The translations under genes and the position numbers were made by a program. Under the pieces are notes generated by a model. The model was not told where the DNA came from. It saw only the letters and a list, made by a program, of their open reading frames with translations, and made no database searches. From the NCBI RefSeq assembly GCF_022953055.1, contig NZ_JALJEJ010000002.1:496001-560000 (forward strand): a stretch of DNA of 64,000 nt. Reading direction: 5' to 3'. This document shows, piece after piece, positions 7,897 to 17,600 of this stretch. Position 1 is the stretch's first letter. Each line of letters opens with the position of its first letter. The DNA is from Mucilaginibacter straminoryzae. Its GTDB lineage: Bacteria; Bacteroidota; Bacteroidia; Sphingobacteriales; Sphingobacteriaceae.

Positions 7897-9309
7897 TTAG
7901 TTGGGTTTACGATAATCGATGTTAGCTATTGCGCCAAAGCCATCTATTTTTTGCACGTAACTATTGTTTACGATATTGCCAAGGTTGTCTAACTGAAAAA
8001 AGTACACGCTACCCGATGTACCGATATTTGTAGCGATCACGAGTTTTCTTGCATCATTGGGCTGCACAACCATTTGTTTAATTAAAACACCTGCCGGGAA
8101 GGTGTAAATGAGCTTTGAGGAATTACTTAGGATATCGTACACATACAGTTTATTATCTGTAGCGTAATACATTTGATTAAGAAAAAGCGAACTGGCAAAT
8201 GTTTTAGCAGAGGCAATTTCAGGGCTGTTCTGCATTTGTTGTTTAAGCACTGGCTTGCCACCGTTTAAAGAATAAATATATCTGTTGCCAACATTATCCT
8301 GCATTATAAAGTAATATGTCCCTGTACTTACATCTTGTGGGCCATCTGACGCTCCCACCATGGTCATGCCTGTATTACCCATATTAAACGCCGCAGAAGA
8401 AGAGCCCAGAACAGGGTTTAAACCGAAATCTCCAAAAGTTGTATACATAAACCTTTTGTACTTATTATCAAAAAAATAGGTAATGAAATAGGTGCTCTTG
8501 ATTACTTTAGGAAAAAGCGAATAATCGCCGCCGATACGGTCTGTAAAGGTCACATTAATTGGGTCATCTATTACTGAAGCACCAAACAGGTCTCCGTTAT
8601 TTATTATATACTCCTCGGATCCATATCTTGTCAACCCAAAGGTAAACTGGCCCTTAACCGGTGTAAAGCCAGTTGTTGATTTGCCACTTTCTAAGAAACT
8701 ATTGGCATCATAAATATAATTGCCGTTATCCGTAAAAAAACCGATGCTTGTTTTTGCTCCGTAAGAGCTTGGATAAGCGTATGCAGCTACCGCATTACCT
8801 GTATAAGCGGTTCGATTAACAGCTGTTGCAGGAGAGTAAAAAACCCTGTAATCTGACCTTATAAAATCTAACCCAGCTGTATTACCTTTTGTACTACTCA
8901 CTAACCAGCCATCTTTAAAAACACTGGTAACTTGCAAGCTAAAGGTTTTAAAGGCAGATACGCCGTTGCTTTTATTCGTTACCTTGTATTCTAAGTTATA
9001 CCCGTCCCTAAGTGGCGGATAACTAATCACTGCCTTAATTGCTTTATCTGTTGAAAGAACCATTGACGATATCCCTTCTACAGGGGTAACAGAATATATT
9101 TTCCACTGGTAGCTATAGCTTTCGCCAGAAGGTTTGGATTCTGTAATCACCGGATCGAGCTTTAACGTATCAAACTGTGTGATAGTAATAGCCGAATCTG
9201 TTTTAATTGTTACTTCATTCAGTTGGGCATACTTAAAGTCTTGTTTATCCTTTTTACAAGAGAGCAGGCACACACAACCTAAGAATAAGGTATATAAGTA
9301 AATTTTCAT
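7897..9309 (-). CDS. PKD-like family surface lipoprotein
   Basis: A lipoprotein signal ending LLSCKKD marks this as an outer-membrane or surface lipoprotein of about 470 residues. After the lipobox comes an Ig/PKD-like segment (about 30-145, with YSYQWKIYS) and a larger beta-rich region whose repeated strand pattern suggests a propeller. I chose the ATG at 9309, which directly begins the signal peptide, over the ATG at 9318. The gene sits between the DUF4843 and TlpA genes with very short gaps, a fixed arrangement in many Sphingobacteriaceae Sus-type operons. It probably helps bind the imported ligand; no enzymatic motif is visible. Confidence 0.8.
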   Translation of the reverse strand: MKIYLYTLFLGCVCLLSCKKDKQDFKYAQLNEVTIKTDSAITITQFDTLKLDPVITESKPSGESYSYQWKIYSVTPVEGISSMVLSTDKAIKAVISYPPLRDGYNLEYKVTNKSNGVSAFKTFSLQVTSVFKDGWLVSSTKGNTAGLDFIRSDYRVFYSPATAVNRTAYTGNAVAAYAYPSSYGAKTSIGFFTDNGNYIYDANSFLESGKSTTGFTPVKGQFTFGLTRYGSEEYIINNGDLFGASVIDDPINVTFTDRIGGDYSLFPKVIKSTYFITYFFDNKYKRFMYTTFGDFGLNPVLGSSSAAFNMGNTGMTMVGASDGPQDVSTGTYYFIMQDNVGNRYIYSLNGGKPVLKQQMQNSPEIASAKTFASSLFLNQMYYATDNKLYVYDILSNSSKLIYTFPAGVLIKQMVVQPNDARKLVIATNIGTSGSVYFFQLDNLGNIVNNSYVQKIDGFGAIANIDYRKPN

Positions 9310-9321
9310 TGTTGACATTTT

Positions 9322-10029
9322 TTAAAATATAACCCGGTTTCCAGACTCGTCTATTAGAGGGCCGTTAACTTTCTCATACGCTGTTAGGGCGTTCCTGAAC
9401 GTTACCTGAAGCCTGAAAATTTCTCCAAGTCCAATAACAGCGGGACTAAAATTGGTTAGCCCTGAAGTTTTGATCATAAACTGAAACTTGGTTACGCTAA
9501 ATGTTCCAAACACAAACTGAACATTTTCCCAGTAATCCGGCTTGATCAACTGACCTGTAATGTTCACCTTCATTCTTTTCAAATTAGCGGAAAGGTCTGT
9601 AGCAATGCCGGGCGCACCTGCAACAAGTTCGGCTCCGGGAGCTACCTCCAGCAGCAGTTTAAAAGATTTCGTTTTCATTTCAGGCGAGTTTAAAACGATG
9701 AGCGGATATTTAACGAACATTTGATTAGCAGGGAGCTTCATATCGGGCAATATATAATCAATGTTATTTCTTGCCGTTGAACTATCAGTTGCTCTTAGTT
9801 TAAAAGTGCGCGCGTTGGCTGAAATCTTGCCAACCAGCCGCATATTAAGAAGCACTGTGTCGCGCTGTTTTTGGGTAGGTTGTAAAGCAAATGAATAGTT
9901 TATGCTATCCGGATTTTCAAAATAGGTAATATAGAAGCTAATGCCATCAGCACCGTGATACGTTAGTATATCACTTTTTTTACAGCCTAAAGCGAACACC
10001 AAAAGCATTAATATAGTTAAGTATTTCAT
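9322..10029 (-). CDS. DUF4843 family lipoprotein
   Basis: A 235-residue lipoprotein with signal ending FALGCKKS. The body matches the DUF4843 pattern: an N-terminal segment with FYITYFENPDSINYSFALQP, a middle beta-sandwich with DTVLLNMRLVGKIS and the C-terminal WENVQFVFGTFS region. The function of the family is not known; its members lie next to SusD genes and are thought to be surface ligand-binding proteins. It starts 6 bases after the SusD stop and ends 3-12 bases before the PKD-like start, so the four genes form a tight unit. Confidence 0.85.
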   Translation of the reverse strand: MKYLTILMLLVFALGCKKSDILTYHGADGISFYITYFENPDSINYSFALQPTQKQRDTVLLNMRLVGKISANARTFKLRATDSSTARNNIDYILPDMKLPANQMFVKYPLIVLNSPEMKTKSFKLLLEVAPGAELVAGAPGIATDLSANLKRMKVNITGQLIKPDYWENVQFVFGTFSVTKFQFMIKTSGLTNFSPAVIGLGEIFRLQVTFRNALTAYEKVNGPLIDESGNRVIF

Positions 10030-10035
10030 ATAACT

Positions 10036-11451
10036 TTATTTGTAGTTGGGATTAAATTCTAGTTCACTGTCTGGAATAGGGAGCACGTACTGGGATAAGG
10101 ATATATCTGAAGTTTTAAATTGCATTCTAACAACATTCTTTCTTTTGTAGTAAAAGAAAAGCTGGCCTTCTGCATGAAACTCTTTCTGATATTCTTTAGT
10201 AATCTCGCTACTCAATGCGGCTTGAGTAATGTTACCGGCAAGTGCAGTTAAATTTCTATTCTGTCTTACCATGTTTAAATAATTAACGCCATCAACTGTA
10301 GATGGGGCGCACTCGGCTAATATGTAATACATTTCAGATAAGCGTAGCATAGGTACAATCTCATCCAGCCTGTCGTCAGTTGGTGAAGTACCCGGATAGG
10401 TTTGCCAAAATTTTGAGCAGAACACGTTTCCGCCACTGTTAGAAACGCTGTTGTCGGTTTCTATTCGGGCCAGGTATCGGATATCTGTTGACCCACCAGA
10501 TGCGGTTTCGTACAGGGTTTGATAATCGCTCAGGGATCTGCGCATTGAAGATGCTCCGCGGAAATAGCTCTGATCGGCCCAATTTCTTAAGTTGGCCACA
10601 CGTAAGCCAAAAATCTGTTCGGTAATGTAAAGCCGGTCCCTTGAACTTGCGTCAGCCGTAGCTGCGTTGAAAGAGACGAATGGAAATTTATTGGCATTTA
10701 CAACAGTTTTAGCGGCAGCAAAAGCGTTGTTTTTATCGCCGGAAAAAAGATAGATCCTTGCCTCAAGCGCCTTTACTGCATAATAATTCATTTTGATTCT
10801 CCTGGTTACATCACCGGTTAATATTGGATCAGAATTGCTCAGCAGTTGTTCTGCCTCTTTAAGGTCGGCCAGTGCTTTTTGTACGACAACTTGCGTAGTA
10901 GATGGTATTACGGTATATTGATTCACCGCTGTTTTGTAGGGTATCGCTTTGTTATTCTGGCCAGCTACATATTCTGGCCCGAATAAGCGCAATAGTTCAA
11001 AATGCATATACGCTCTAAGGGCAAGTGCCTCGCCCCGTATTCTGCCATAGGCTTGGTCGCTCAGCACATTGCGTTTATCCTGAGTGTTTTGTATCACTTT
11101 GTTAGCACCGGCAATAGCGTTATACCCGTTACTCCAGATATCATTTCCAAAGCCTGCAACCTCCGCTGAAGTCAGGTTGAGATTTGACGTATCATAGAAC
11201 GTATTTGCGGTAGGAATACTATAGTTTTGCGCAAGTGCCGATTCAAACCCCATAGACAGGTTGTCGCCAAAAAGGGCGCGAGAAGCAAACAATGAGTATA
11301 CCCCATCCAATGCTTGCTGAAATCCGGTTTCTGAGGAAAACAGTGCCTCTTCTGAAATTGAAGATTTGGGATTAACGTCAAGATACTTTTTACATGACGC
11401 GAGTATGGTAGTTAAGCAAACCAATAGTGCCAGTATTTTTTTACAATTCAT
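10036..11451 (-). CDS. SusD/RagB-like outer-membrane lipoprotein
   Basis: The 471-residue protein carries a lipoprotein signal (TTILASCKKYLDV) and the SusD signatures: the N-terminal SEEALFSSETGFQQALDGVYSLF segment, TPR-type helices (GRIRGEALALRAYMHFELLRLFG) and a C-terminal region with LRLSEMYYILAECA and the closing LPIPDSELEFNPNYK. SusD proteins cap the SusC channel and capture the substrate. It starts 11 bases after the SusC stop. There is no glycoside hydrolase in this operon; with TlpA and a protease next to it, the cargo may be a peptide rather than a glycan, which is inference. Confidence 0.92.
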   Translation of the reverse strand: MNCKKILALLVCLTTILASCKKYLDVNPKSSISEEALFSSETGFQQALDGVYSLFASRALFGDNLSMGFESALAQNYSIPTANTFYDTSNLNLTSAEVAGFGNDIWSNGYNAIAGANKVIQNTQDKRNVLSDQAYGRIRGEALALRAYMHFELLRLFGPEYVAGQNNKAIPYKTAVNQYTVIPSTTQVVVQKALADLKEAEQLLSNSDPILTGDVTRRIKMNYYAVKALEARIYLFSGDKNNAFAAAKTVVNANKFPFVSFNAATADASSRDRLYITEQIFGLRVANLRNWADQSYFRGASSMRRSLSDYQTLYETASGGSTDIRYLARIETDNSVSNSGGNVFCSKFWQTYPGTSPTDDRLDEIVPMLRLSEMYYILAECAPSTVDGVNYLNMVRQNRNLTALAGNITQAALSSEITKEYQKEFHAEGQLFFYYKRKNVVRMQFKTSDISLSQYVLPIPDSELEFNPNYK

Positions 11452-11462
11452 TGTTTTAAATT

Positions 11463-14400
11463 TTAAAAGCCCGCTCTTAATGTTAATGAATAGGTTCTCG
11501 CAAAAGGGTTGCTTGTGCCGCGTTCAACCTGAATAGAGCTCACCCGGAACAGATCATTGGTTATTGCAGTCAGCTGCAAACTTCTAAGCCCAATACGTTT
11601 AAGAAACTGCCTGTCATAGAAGCCATATCCCAAAGAAGCAGAACTTAGAATGAGGTTGTTGTCATTTTGTACAAACCTGGAAGTAAGTTTGGTAGTGCCC
11701 GGATTTGCTGTTATCCTTTTGTAGGGACTGACAGAACCTGGCCCTGTCCATCCGAGATTGTAGGCTCTTTGATCGACATTGAAACGCGCGTCAACCGCCT
11801 CCACTCTATCTACGAGTGTTTGGTTATACATTTGCCCCCCCCATTGATAGTTAAAAATAAGGCCGAGCTCAAACCCGCGGTGCGAAAAGTTGGTACCGAA
11901 GTTGCCATTCCAAACGGGCTGACTGACACCTACCGGAACCTTGTCTGCTACATTCCAGTTCAACGTCGTTTGCCCGTTTTTGGTTAAATAAACTTCGGAA
12001 CCTGTTACCGGATCAATACCCAGTGATCTGACGGCAAAAATGGTGTTGATAGACTGCCCTTCTACCAGCTGCATATTTGGTACCACCTGGCTGGGGTTAC
12101 CGTTATTAAGCAAATTATTTGAAGCCTTTAATGCATCTGATATCTTGCTTAGCGTATTCTTGTTGGTAAAGCCGTTTAACGTAACGGTCCATAACGTTCT
12201 TGACGCCGGATTTTGCATAAGCGTGTACCTGGCATAAAACTCGAAGCCTTTGTTGAGCAGCTCGCCGAAGTTCTCTGTATACGAATTGAATCCGGCAGAT
12301 GGCGCCAATGTGATTTGCGTTACGGCATTTTTGGTATTTTCGCGATATAGTTCTACCCTTAAGTCAAGTTTACTTTTAAATAATGTGGCATCTAAACCAA
12401 TATTTGCCTTGTAAACATTTTGCCAGCTCAAAAACTCATTCCCCATGGCGGCCAAAGTTGCACCCAGGTTATTGTAGTAAACTGTGCTGGTGTTAAAATT
12501 GTAACGAAACTGTGAAGCGTATGATGGCACATTGAGCGACCCGGTAGAGCCATAGCTACCTCTAAGTTTTAAACGGTTCACGATATCGCTTTTTCCAAAG
12601 AATGATTCGTTGTGAATATTCCACCCGGCACCTACAGACCAAAATGTCCCAAATCTTTTTTGGTTACCGTATTGCGAAGATCCATCCCGTCTGATAGATA
12701 CACTACCGAAAAACCGATCGTCATAGATATAATTACCGCTATAAACCAGGCCAACCCGTCTAACCGTATTCTCATCACCGGTTGGCGTGCCTGTATACTG
12801 CGCGGCAAATAATAGATTATCTAAAGCATCTGTCGGGAAACCACTTGCCGATACGACATAATAATTTGATCTGGTTTCTGCGATATTGAAGGCCAGGTTG
12901 GAATAGATCTCGTGCTTACCAAAAGCCTTATTGAAATTGGCAGTGGTCAAACTCTCGTACCCTGAAGAACCGTTAGTAGTTAATTGGTAACTTCCTCTTT
13001 GTGTTACATCTGCTACGTTGGCAAACCTGGGGCTTAGAGCTGAATAAAACAGATCTCCGCCGCCTGTTTGCTTATTGACGCTTAAACTTGATTCGATATA
13101 AAAATATGATGAAGGTTTATATCTGGATACGAAATTATTGGAAATACCAAAGTAATTTGTGCTGTTAATAGAATGCAACGTAGCATCATACATGGGATTG
13201 GCCTGTTGGTAAGTAAATCCCAGGAAATTGTAATTTTCCACAAACGGAACAACTTTTCCTTTATCGTCATACGGCGTCCAGTATGGGTTCATTTTTACAT
13301 AGTCACTGAAATTTCCGTATGGCGACTCATTGGATTTATTTTGAAAAACGCGTATCGAGTTCCGGAATTCAAACTTCTTTTTAAAGTAGTTCAAGTCAAA
13401 CTGCCCCGAATAATTTTGCCTGTTCTGGCCTTTCATCACACCAGATTGCAAATCTCCTGATACCTGGAAACCATACCGGATTACAGTATCACCACCCTGA
13501 GCATATACAGATGTACGATTGCTGTATCCGTTTTGTGTGGGTATGGATAACCAGTTGGTATTTACACCTTTTACGTATGCCTTATATCGCTCATTATAAA
13601 GCATATCCTCGCTACTTTGCAGTATCGCTGAAGTAGTAGTATAGAGCCCCACGCGTTTTTCAAAGTCGAGTTTTTGTTGGGAGTTCAAAAGATTGTAAAC
13701 AGACAGATCTGGTGTGGTGAAACGGAAATCGTTGGTCACATTCACCTGAAACTGGCCCGGCGATGGCGTGATCGTAGTGATCACAACAACACCGTTTGCG
13801 CCCCTGGACCCGTAAAGCGCTGTTGCGGATGCATCTTTAAGGATAGTCACATTTTTTACCAGGTTGATATCAAGATCAACAATACGTTGTAAGGTTACTT
13901 CAAAACCATCTAATATTAACAGCGGAAGCGTCGGTGCAGTTGATAGCTGACCTGAAAGATTTGGAAAAGAGTTCTCACCGCGTAACTGGATATTAGGGAG
14001 CTGATTGATGTTTCCGCCGGTGATATTATTTTGTACTATCCTGAACGAAGGGTCTATAGCGCCCATAGCAGCAAACAGGTTGTTAGAACTAACTTTTTTA
14101 AGTTCAGCACCTGAAATGCTTTTGGCTGCGCCGGTAAAGCTTTCCTTTTTTTGAGCGAAAATACCGGTTATCACGGTCTCGTTCAATGCAACCTGTGTTT
14201 CTTCTAAAAAGATGTCATAACTGGCCCCGGGCTTTATTTTAACAACCACTGTTTTGTAGCCTATGAATCTAAATTCCAGTGACTCCGCCGTCGCAGGTAC
14301 AAGTAATTTATAACGTCCCTGGGCGTTGGTTTGAGTTCCCAGTGTTGAACCTTGCACCGAAACGACGACTCCTGTCATTGGAGCAGAAGTTTTACGATCT

Positions 14401-14789
14401 TTAATAACGCCTTCAATTACCTGGTCCAGTTTTTGAGTTTTAAGCACAAGCACTATTGTTTTATCCTGTATGATGTACTTGATCGGCTGAGCCTGAAAAA
14501 TGGCGTTTAAAGCAGTTTCTAAAGGTTGATCATGGATATTCAGCGTAACTGGTTTGGCCGCTGCGACAACATTGTCTGAGTAAACAAAGTTGTACCCGGT
14601 CTGATCCTTGATCATGCTTAAAACTTCCGTTATCGGCTTATTTGATATCTTTAATGTAACCCTTTGAGCAAAACTTGCAGCGCTAACGTGCAGAAGTGTT
14701 ATAATAAGTATAAGTTGAGATACTGACAGCACCCGAAAAAATTTGGGACGAGTTTTTCCTATCCCATTTGAATTGTTTGTTTTCATCAA
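11463..14789 (-). CDS. SusC/RagA TonB-dependent receptor with STN signalling domain
   Basis: This 1108-residue outer-membrane transporter has a signal peptide (about 20-42), an STN domain (about 45-115, VTLKISNKPITEVLSMI), a carboxypeptidase-D-like regulatory domain (about 128-205), a plug domain (about 215-340, with ILKDASATALYGSRGANGVVVITT) and a 22-strand barrel ending in Phe. The STN domain signals to a FecR anti-sigma factor, and a FecR gene lies directly upstream with an ECF sigma gene beyond it. The operon therefore should switch itself on when the receptor is occupied. Its position at the head of the operon that runs into the lasso genes is notable. Confidence 0.93.
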   Translation of the reverse strand: MMKTNNSNGIGKTRPKFFRVLSVSQLILIITLLHVSAASFAQRVTLKISNKPITEVLSMIKDQTGYNFVYSDNVVAAAKPVTLNIHDQPLETALNAIFQAQPIKYIIQDKTIVLVLKTQKLDQVIEGVIKDRKTSAPMTGVVVSVQGSTLGTQTNAQGRYKLLVPATAESLEFRFIGYKTVVVKIKPGASYDIFLEETQVALNETVITGIFAQKKESFTGAAKSISGAELKKVSSNNLFAAMGAIDPSFRIVQNNITGGNINQLPNIQLRGENSFPNLSGQLSTAPTLPLLILDGFEVTLQRIVDLDINLVKNVTILKDASATALYGSRGANGVVVITTITPSPGQFQVNVTNDFRFTTPDLSVYNLLNSQQKLDFEKRVGLYTTTSAILQSSEDMLYNERYKAYVKGVNTNWLSIPTQNGYSNRTSVYAQGGDTVIRYGFQVSGDLQSGVMKGQNRQNYSGQFDLNYFKKKFEFRNSIRVFQNKSNESPYGNFSDYVKMNPYWTPYDDKGKVVPFVENYNFLGFTYQQANPMYDATLHSINSTNYFGISNNFVSRYKPSSYFYIESSLSVNKQTGGGDLFYSALSPRFANVADVTQRGSYQLTTNGSSGYESLTTANFNKAFGKHEIYSNLAFNIAETRSNYYVVSASGFPTDALDNLLFAAQYTGTPTGDENTVRRVGLVYSGNYIYDDRFFGSVSIRRDGSSQYGNQKRFGTFWSVGAGWNIHNESFFGKSDIVNRLKLRGSYGSTGSLNVPSYASQFRYNFNTSTVYYNNLGATLAAMGNEFLSWQNVYKANIGLDATLFKSKLDLRVELYRENTKNAVTQITLAPSAGFNSYTENFGELLNKGFEFYARYTLMQNPASRTLWTVTLNGFTNKNTLSKISDALKASNNLLNNGNPSQVVPNMQLVEGQSINTIFAVRSLGIDPVTGSEVYLTKNGQTTLNWNVADKVPVGVSQPVWNGNFGTNFSHRGFELGLIFNYQWGGQMYNQTLVDRVEAVDARFNVDQRAYNLGWTGPGSVSPYKRITANPGTTKLTSRFVQNDNNLILSSASLGYGFYDRQFLKRIGLRSLQLTAITNDLFRVSSIQVERGTSNPFARTYSLTLRAGF

Positions 14790-14911
14790 TTAGGTTTAAT
14801 AAAAAGCGATTTTTTTATTGAATTCACCGGTCTGATTCCTGTTGGCCGACCGTTATTTTCCGAGAATTGGCGTTAAGTTAAAGTTTAATCATAGCTCATG
14901 AATTAGGGGCG

Positions 14912-14942
14912 TAGTTAGTTTTATTATAGACTTTAGTTAGTT
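14912..14942 (-). repeat. Direct repeat TAGTTAGTT upstream of the STN-type susC
   Basis: The 9-mer TAGTTAGTT occurs at 14912-14920 and again at 14934-14942, 22 bases apart, just after the FecR stop and before susC. The place suits an ECF promoter or operator, but I know of no consensus that it matches. Confidence 0.3.
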
Positions 14943-14954
14943 CTGCTTTGAATG

Positions 14955-16085
14955 TTATTTAATTCCGGAAATAATTAGTTTCCTTCCATCTATCTGAACT
15001 TTTACCATCTCGGTTGCTCTTAAAATGTTAACTACACTGTTAATGTCAGCAAACCTGGAAATATTACCGCTGATCTTTTCATTTGTAATATTGCCTTCGT
15101 AATAAATGTCCACATCATACCATCGTGCGATAAGTTTCATAATAGCGCGAATGTCTTGACTGGCAAAAACGAACTCGTTATTTTTCCAGCCTATTGCTGC
15201 ATAGATATTCGCAGCAGACTTCTCGATCCTGCCGTTATTTACAACCCCCTGCTGCCCTGGTACCAATAAAACCTTTTGATTGGCGGTTGACATGCTCACG
15301 CTTCCCTTTATCAACGTAGTTGTTTCGACATCATCATCTGGATAAGAACTTATATTAAATTCAGTTCCTAATACTTTTACCTCGTGCCCGGCAGTCTTTA
15401 CAACAAAAGGGTGTTCTGCGTCATGAGCCACTTTGAAATATGCTTCTCCGGTTAAACTAACCTTCCGAATATCTGCAGTAGCTAAATTAGTTGAATAGGT
15501 AAGCGTAGAGGCCGCATCAAGCCAAACGGAAGAGCCGTCAGGAAGTTCAACTTTAAATGTTTCGCCTTTGGCAGTGCTGAGGGTATTGACCTGCGGAGTG
15601 GCAACCCCCGTATCTTTTACCTTGTAAACTAATTCGCCTTTTGCCGTCTTGCTGATAGTAACAGTAGATTCCTCTGCAAAAACGCCGTTCTGCAACGCCC
15701 TAAGTGCTATACGGTTACCATTTCCAAGTGTTAATGTTGCGCCGTATGTGCCAGGCAAAATTGTTTGCTTCTGCTTAGCAACTGCCGGTTGATTGTTACG
15801 CCGGGAGTTAACGTGCAGAAAAATGCCGCAAACAACTGCCAGCATAGCCGCAGCTGCTGTAATTTTATACCATAAATGTCTTTTTGCAACATAGCCGGAT
15901 GCCGGTAGATTATGCCAGATCTCACGCCCGATCAATTCAATATCATCAGACCCAGGCATTTCCGGGTTATTAGCCGCCTGATAATTGAACCACGAATCAA
16001 CCAGCCTGCATTCTGCTTCACTACATTTGCCTGCGTTGTATCGTTCAAGAAGATCTTTAGTAAAATTGGCTTCCTTTTCGGTCAT
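14955..16085 (-). CDS. FecR-family anti-sigma factor
   Basis: This 376-residue inner-membrane protein has a cytoplasmic N-terminal anti-sigma region, one membrane segment at about 72-90 (ITAAAAMLAVVCGIFLHV), a periplasmic FecR domain (about 130-290, with GETFKVELPDGSSVWLDAAS) and a C-terminal DUF4974 domain (DINSVVNILRATEMVKVQID). It should hold the sigma factor inactive until the STN domain of the downstream SusC reports ligand. It starts 68 bases after the sigma stop; susC follows after 165 bases. Confidence 0.93.
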   Translation of the reverse strand: MTEKEANFTKDLLERYNAGKCSEAECRLVDSWFNYQAANNPEMPGSDDIELIGREIWHNLPASGYVAKRHLWYKITAAAAMLAVVCGIFLHVNSRRNNQPAVAKQKQTILPGTYGATLTLGNGNRIALRALQNGVFAEESTVTISKTAKGELVYKVKDTGVATPQVNTLSTAKGETFKVELPDGSSVWLDAASTLTYSTNLATADIRKVSLTGEAYFKVAHDAEHPFVVKTAGHEVKVLGTEFNISSYPDDDVETTTLIKGSVSMSTANQKVLLVPGQQGVVNNGRIEKSAANIYAAIGWKNNEFVFASQDIRAIMKLIARWYDVDIYYEGNITNEKISGNISRFADINSVVNILRATEMVKVQIDGRKLIISGIK

Positions 16086-16153
16086 CAGTAATTTGATTTC
16101 TACTGGTTTAACGACTAACCCGCCGCAAAGTCCCAGAGGAAATCAAAAAATTA

Positions 16154-16738
16154 TTAAAAAAATATTAAATAGATATTAATAGAGTCTCCCAGCTTGTTCC
16201 GGAGCAGCTTTAATGCGCTGCTTAACTGATTTTTAACCGTCTTATTGGTAATACCAAGTTCATCTGCAATTTCCTGATTAGATTTATGATGTTTCCTGCT
16301 CATTTCAAACACCATTCGCATTTTTTCAGGTAGATGCTGTATTTCCTTTTCTACTTGGTCATAAAGTTCTTTTTGAATATAAAGCCGGTCGGGAGTGGTA
16401 TGGTTAAGTTCAATAAAGTTATTTAAAGACTCCAGGTACTTATTCTCCACCTTGGAGCGTTTAACCATATCTAATATACGGTTTCTTGTTAAAGTATATA
16501 AATAAGCAGCCAGAGGGCCAGAAATATGATGATCATTTTTCTTCGCCCATAAAGTCGTAAATACCTCCTGTACTACATCCTTAGCTAAAACCTCATCCTG
16601 TAACATCTTACGTGAAAAGCGGAATAAAACTTGCCAGTAGCGTTCATATATATATTGGTACGCTTGTGCATTTCCCGCTTTAAAGGCGGATAACAATTCA
16701 TCATCGCTCACGTTCGAAAGTGTTGACATGGATACCAA
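16154..16738 (-). CDS. ECF sigma-70 factor of the FecI type
   Basis: The 194-residue protein has sigma region 2 (about 27-95, AKDVVQEVFTTLWAKK and YLYTLTRNRILDMVKR) and region 4 (about 130-185, LPEKMRMVFEMSRKHHKSNQEIADELGITNKTVKNQLSSALKLLRN). It is the Bacteroidota FecI-like ECF class that works with FecR and STN-type SusC. Translation may start at the first ATG (16738) or at the fourth codon. It is the first gene of the co-directional block that reaches to the lasso genes, so it is the best candidate for a regulator of that block. Confidence 0.92.
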   Translation of the reverse strand: MVSMSTLSNVSDDELLSAFKAGNAQAYQYIYERYWQVLFRFSRKMLQDEVLAKDVVQEVFTTLWAKKNDHHISGPLAAYLYTLTRNRILDMVKRSKVENKYLESLNNFIELNHTTPDRLYIQKELYDQVEKEIQHLPEKMRMVFEMSRKHHKSNQEIADELGITNKTVKNQLSSALKLLRNKLGDSINIYLIFF

Positions 16739-16864
16739 TATAATATTATTGAAGTATATTAACTGCTATTTGTATTTTTTATTGAATTAGAAGTGTGATT
16801 TATGGTGTAAATTATAGAAATCAAGTTCAATAGTCTGTAAACATCCAAACAATCTGCATGCTTA

Positions 16865-17047
16865 TTAAACTGTCGTCCCTTGAAGAGGAACTGTCATAAT
16901 GGATCTTTGCCCCACTGTCAGCATGTATTTTACTTCTTGAATAATGAAAGGTCCATTAAGGTCAGCATCCGGTAATAAAGGGATGAAGGCGATCAGATCG
17001 AATTTCTTCTGATCATAGATTTTTGATGCAATGGTATATTGCCCTAT
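16865..17047 (-). pseudogene. Remnant of a coding region (C-terminal fragment, no start)
   Basis: A 60-codon frame on the minus strand ends in TAA at 16865 and is preceded by an in-frame stop at 17048-17050, with no good start. The translation, including KKFDLIAFIPLLPDADLNG and KYMLTVGQRSIMTVPLQG, has the composition of real protein rather than random sequence. I do not recognise the family. It looks like the 3' end of a lost gene. Confidence 0.35.
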
Positions 17048-17438
17048 TTAGGCGAAGCAATATTATTACTTTATTATTAGTTGACAGAAAACGTTCTATG
17101 TCGAAATACTACAACTGTTCCGTAGAATTAGCAAGTTCTCCTGCCTGCAATTACGACCATCAATCTTTTAAATGATTGTACAGTCCGTTATAATGAAGTA
17201 AAGCACTAGTCACTATTGTAATTGCCACGTTAAAAAATAGAAATTGCCATACAATTCTTTCTTGGTTTAATCACAATAAACATTAACTATAACTCTTATC
17301 AAATTGTAAATTTGAACAGTCAGTAGGTGAGCACCTAAGTAGCTACCTGAAATTTCGTTTTTTATATAAGAGTCTACAAATAAGCTATTTATACAATTGG
17401 GTTCGAATTCTGATGGAATCACTTGATTTACAACGAAT

Positions 17439-17470
17439 AAAGCCGATCTTGTTAGGTCGGCTTTTCTTTT
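17439..17470 (+). terminator. Orphan Rho-independent terminator
   Basis: AAAGCCGA (17439-17446) pairs perfectly with TCGGCTTT (17457-17464), followed by TCTTTTT. No plus-strand gene ends nearby. A GGGTTCGAAT motif 40 bases upstream recalls a tRNA T-loop, but no acceptor stem or anticodon arm is present. Confidence 0.6.
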
Positions 17471-17600
17471 TCTCATACTTTTCTCACGCAAATAGCAACA
17501 TTAGAAATATCTTTAGTTAGATAATGTAGCCAAAAATCCTCTACTGTCTTAACATTATCATTGTATCAAACGAAATGGATTTACGCCGCAATAGCTAGAA

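Larger units (their letters stand above)
16739..17600. other. Gene-poor stretch between the sigma gene and the small membrane-protein gene
   Basis: These 862 bases are AT-rich and hold no intact gene that I trust. They contain a decayed ORF (16865-17047, minus) and a plus-strand hairpin terminator (17439-17470) without a gene before it. The stretch marks the outer border of the sigma-to-lasso block and may be an old insertion or deletion scar. Confidence 0.6.

Noticed and set aside
17398..17440. tRNA-like T-arm (GGGTTCGAAT) before a hairpin terminator
   Set aside because: The T-stem would need several G-T pairs, and no acceptor stem, D arm or anticodon arm can be built upstream on either strand.
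17267..17491. 74-codon minus-strand frame
   Set aside because: It overlaps the terminator hairpin and its translation shows no domain, signal or protein-like composition.
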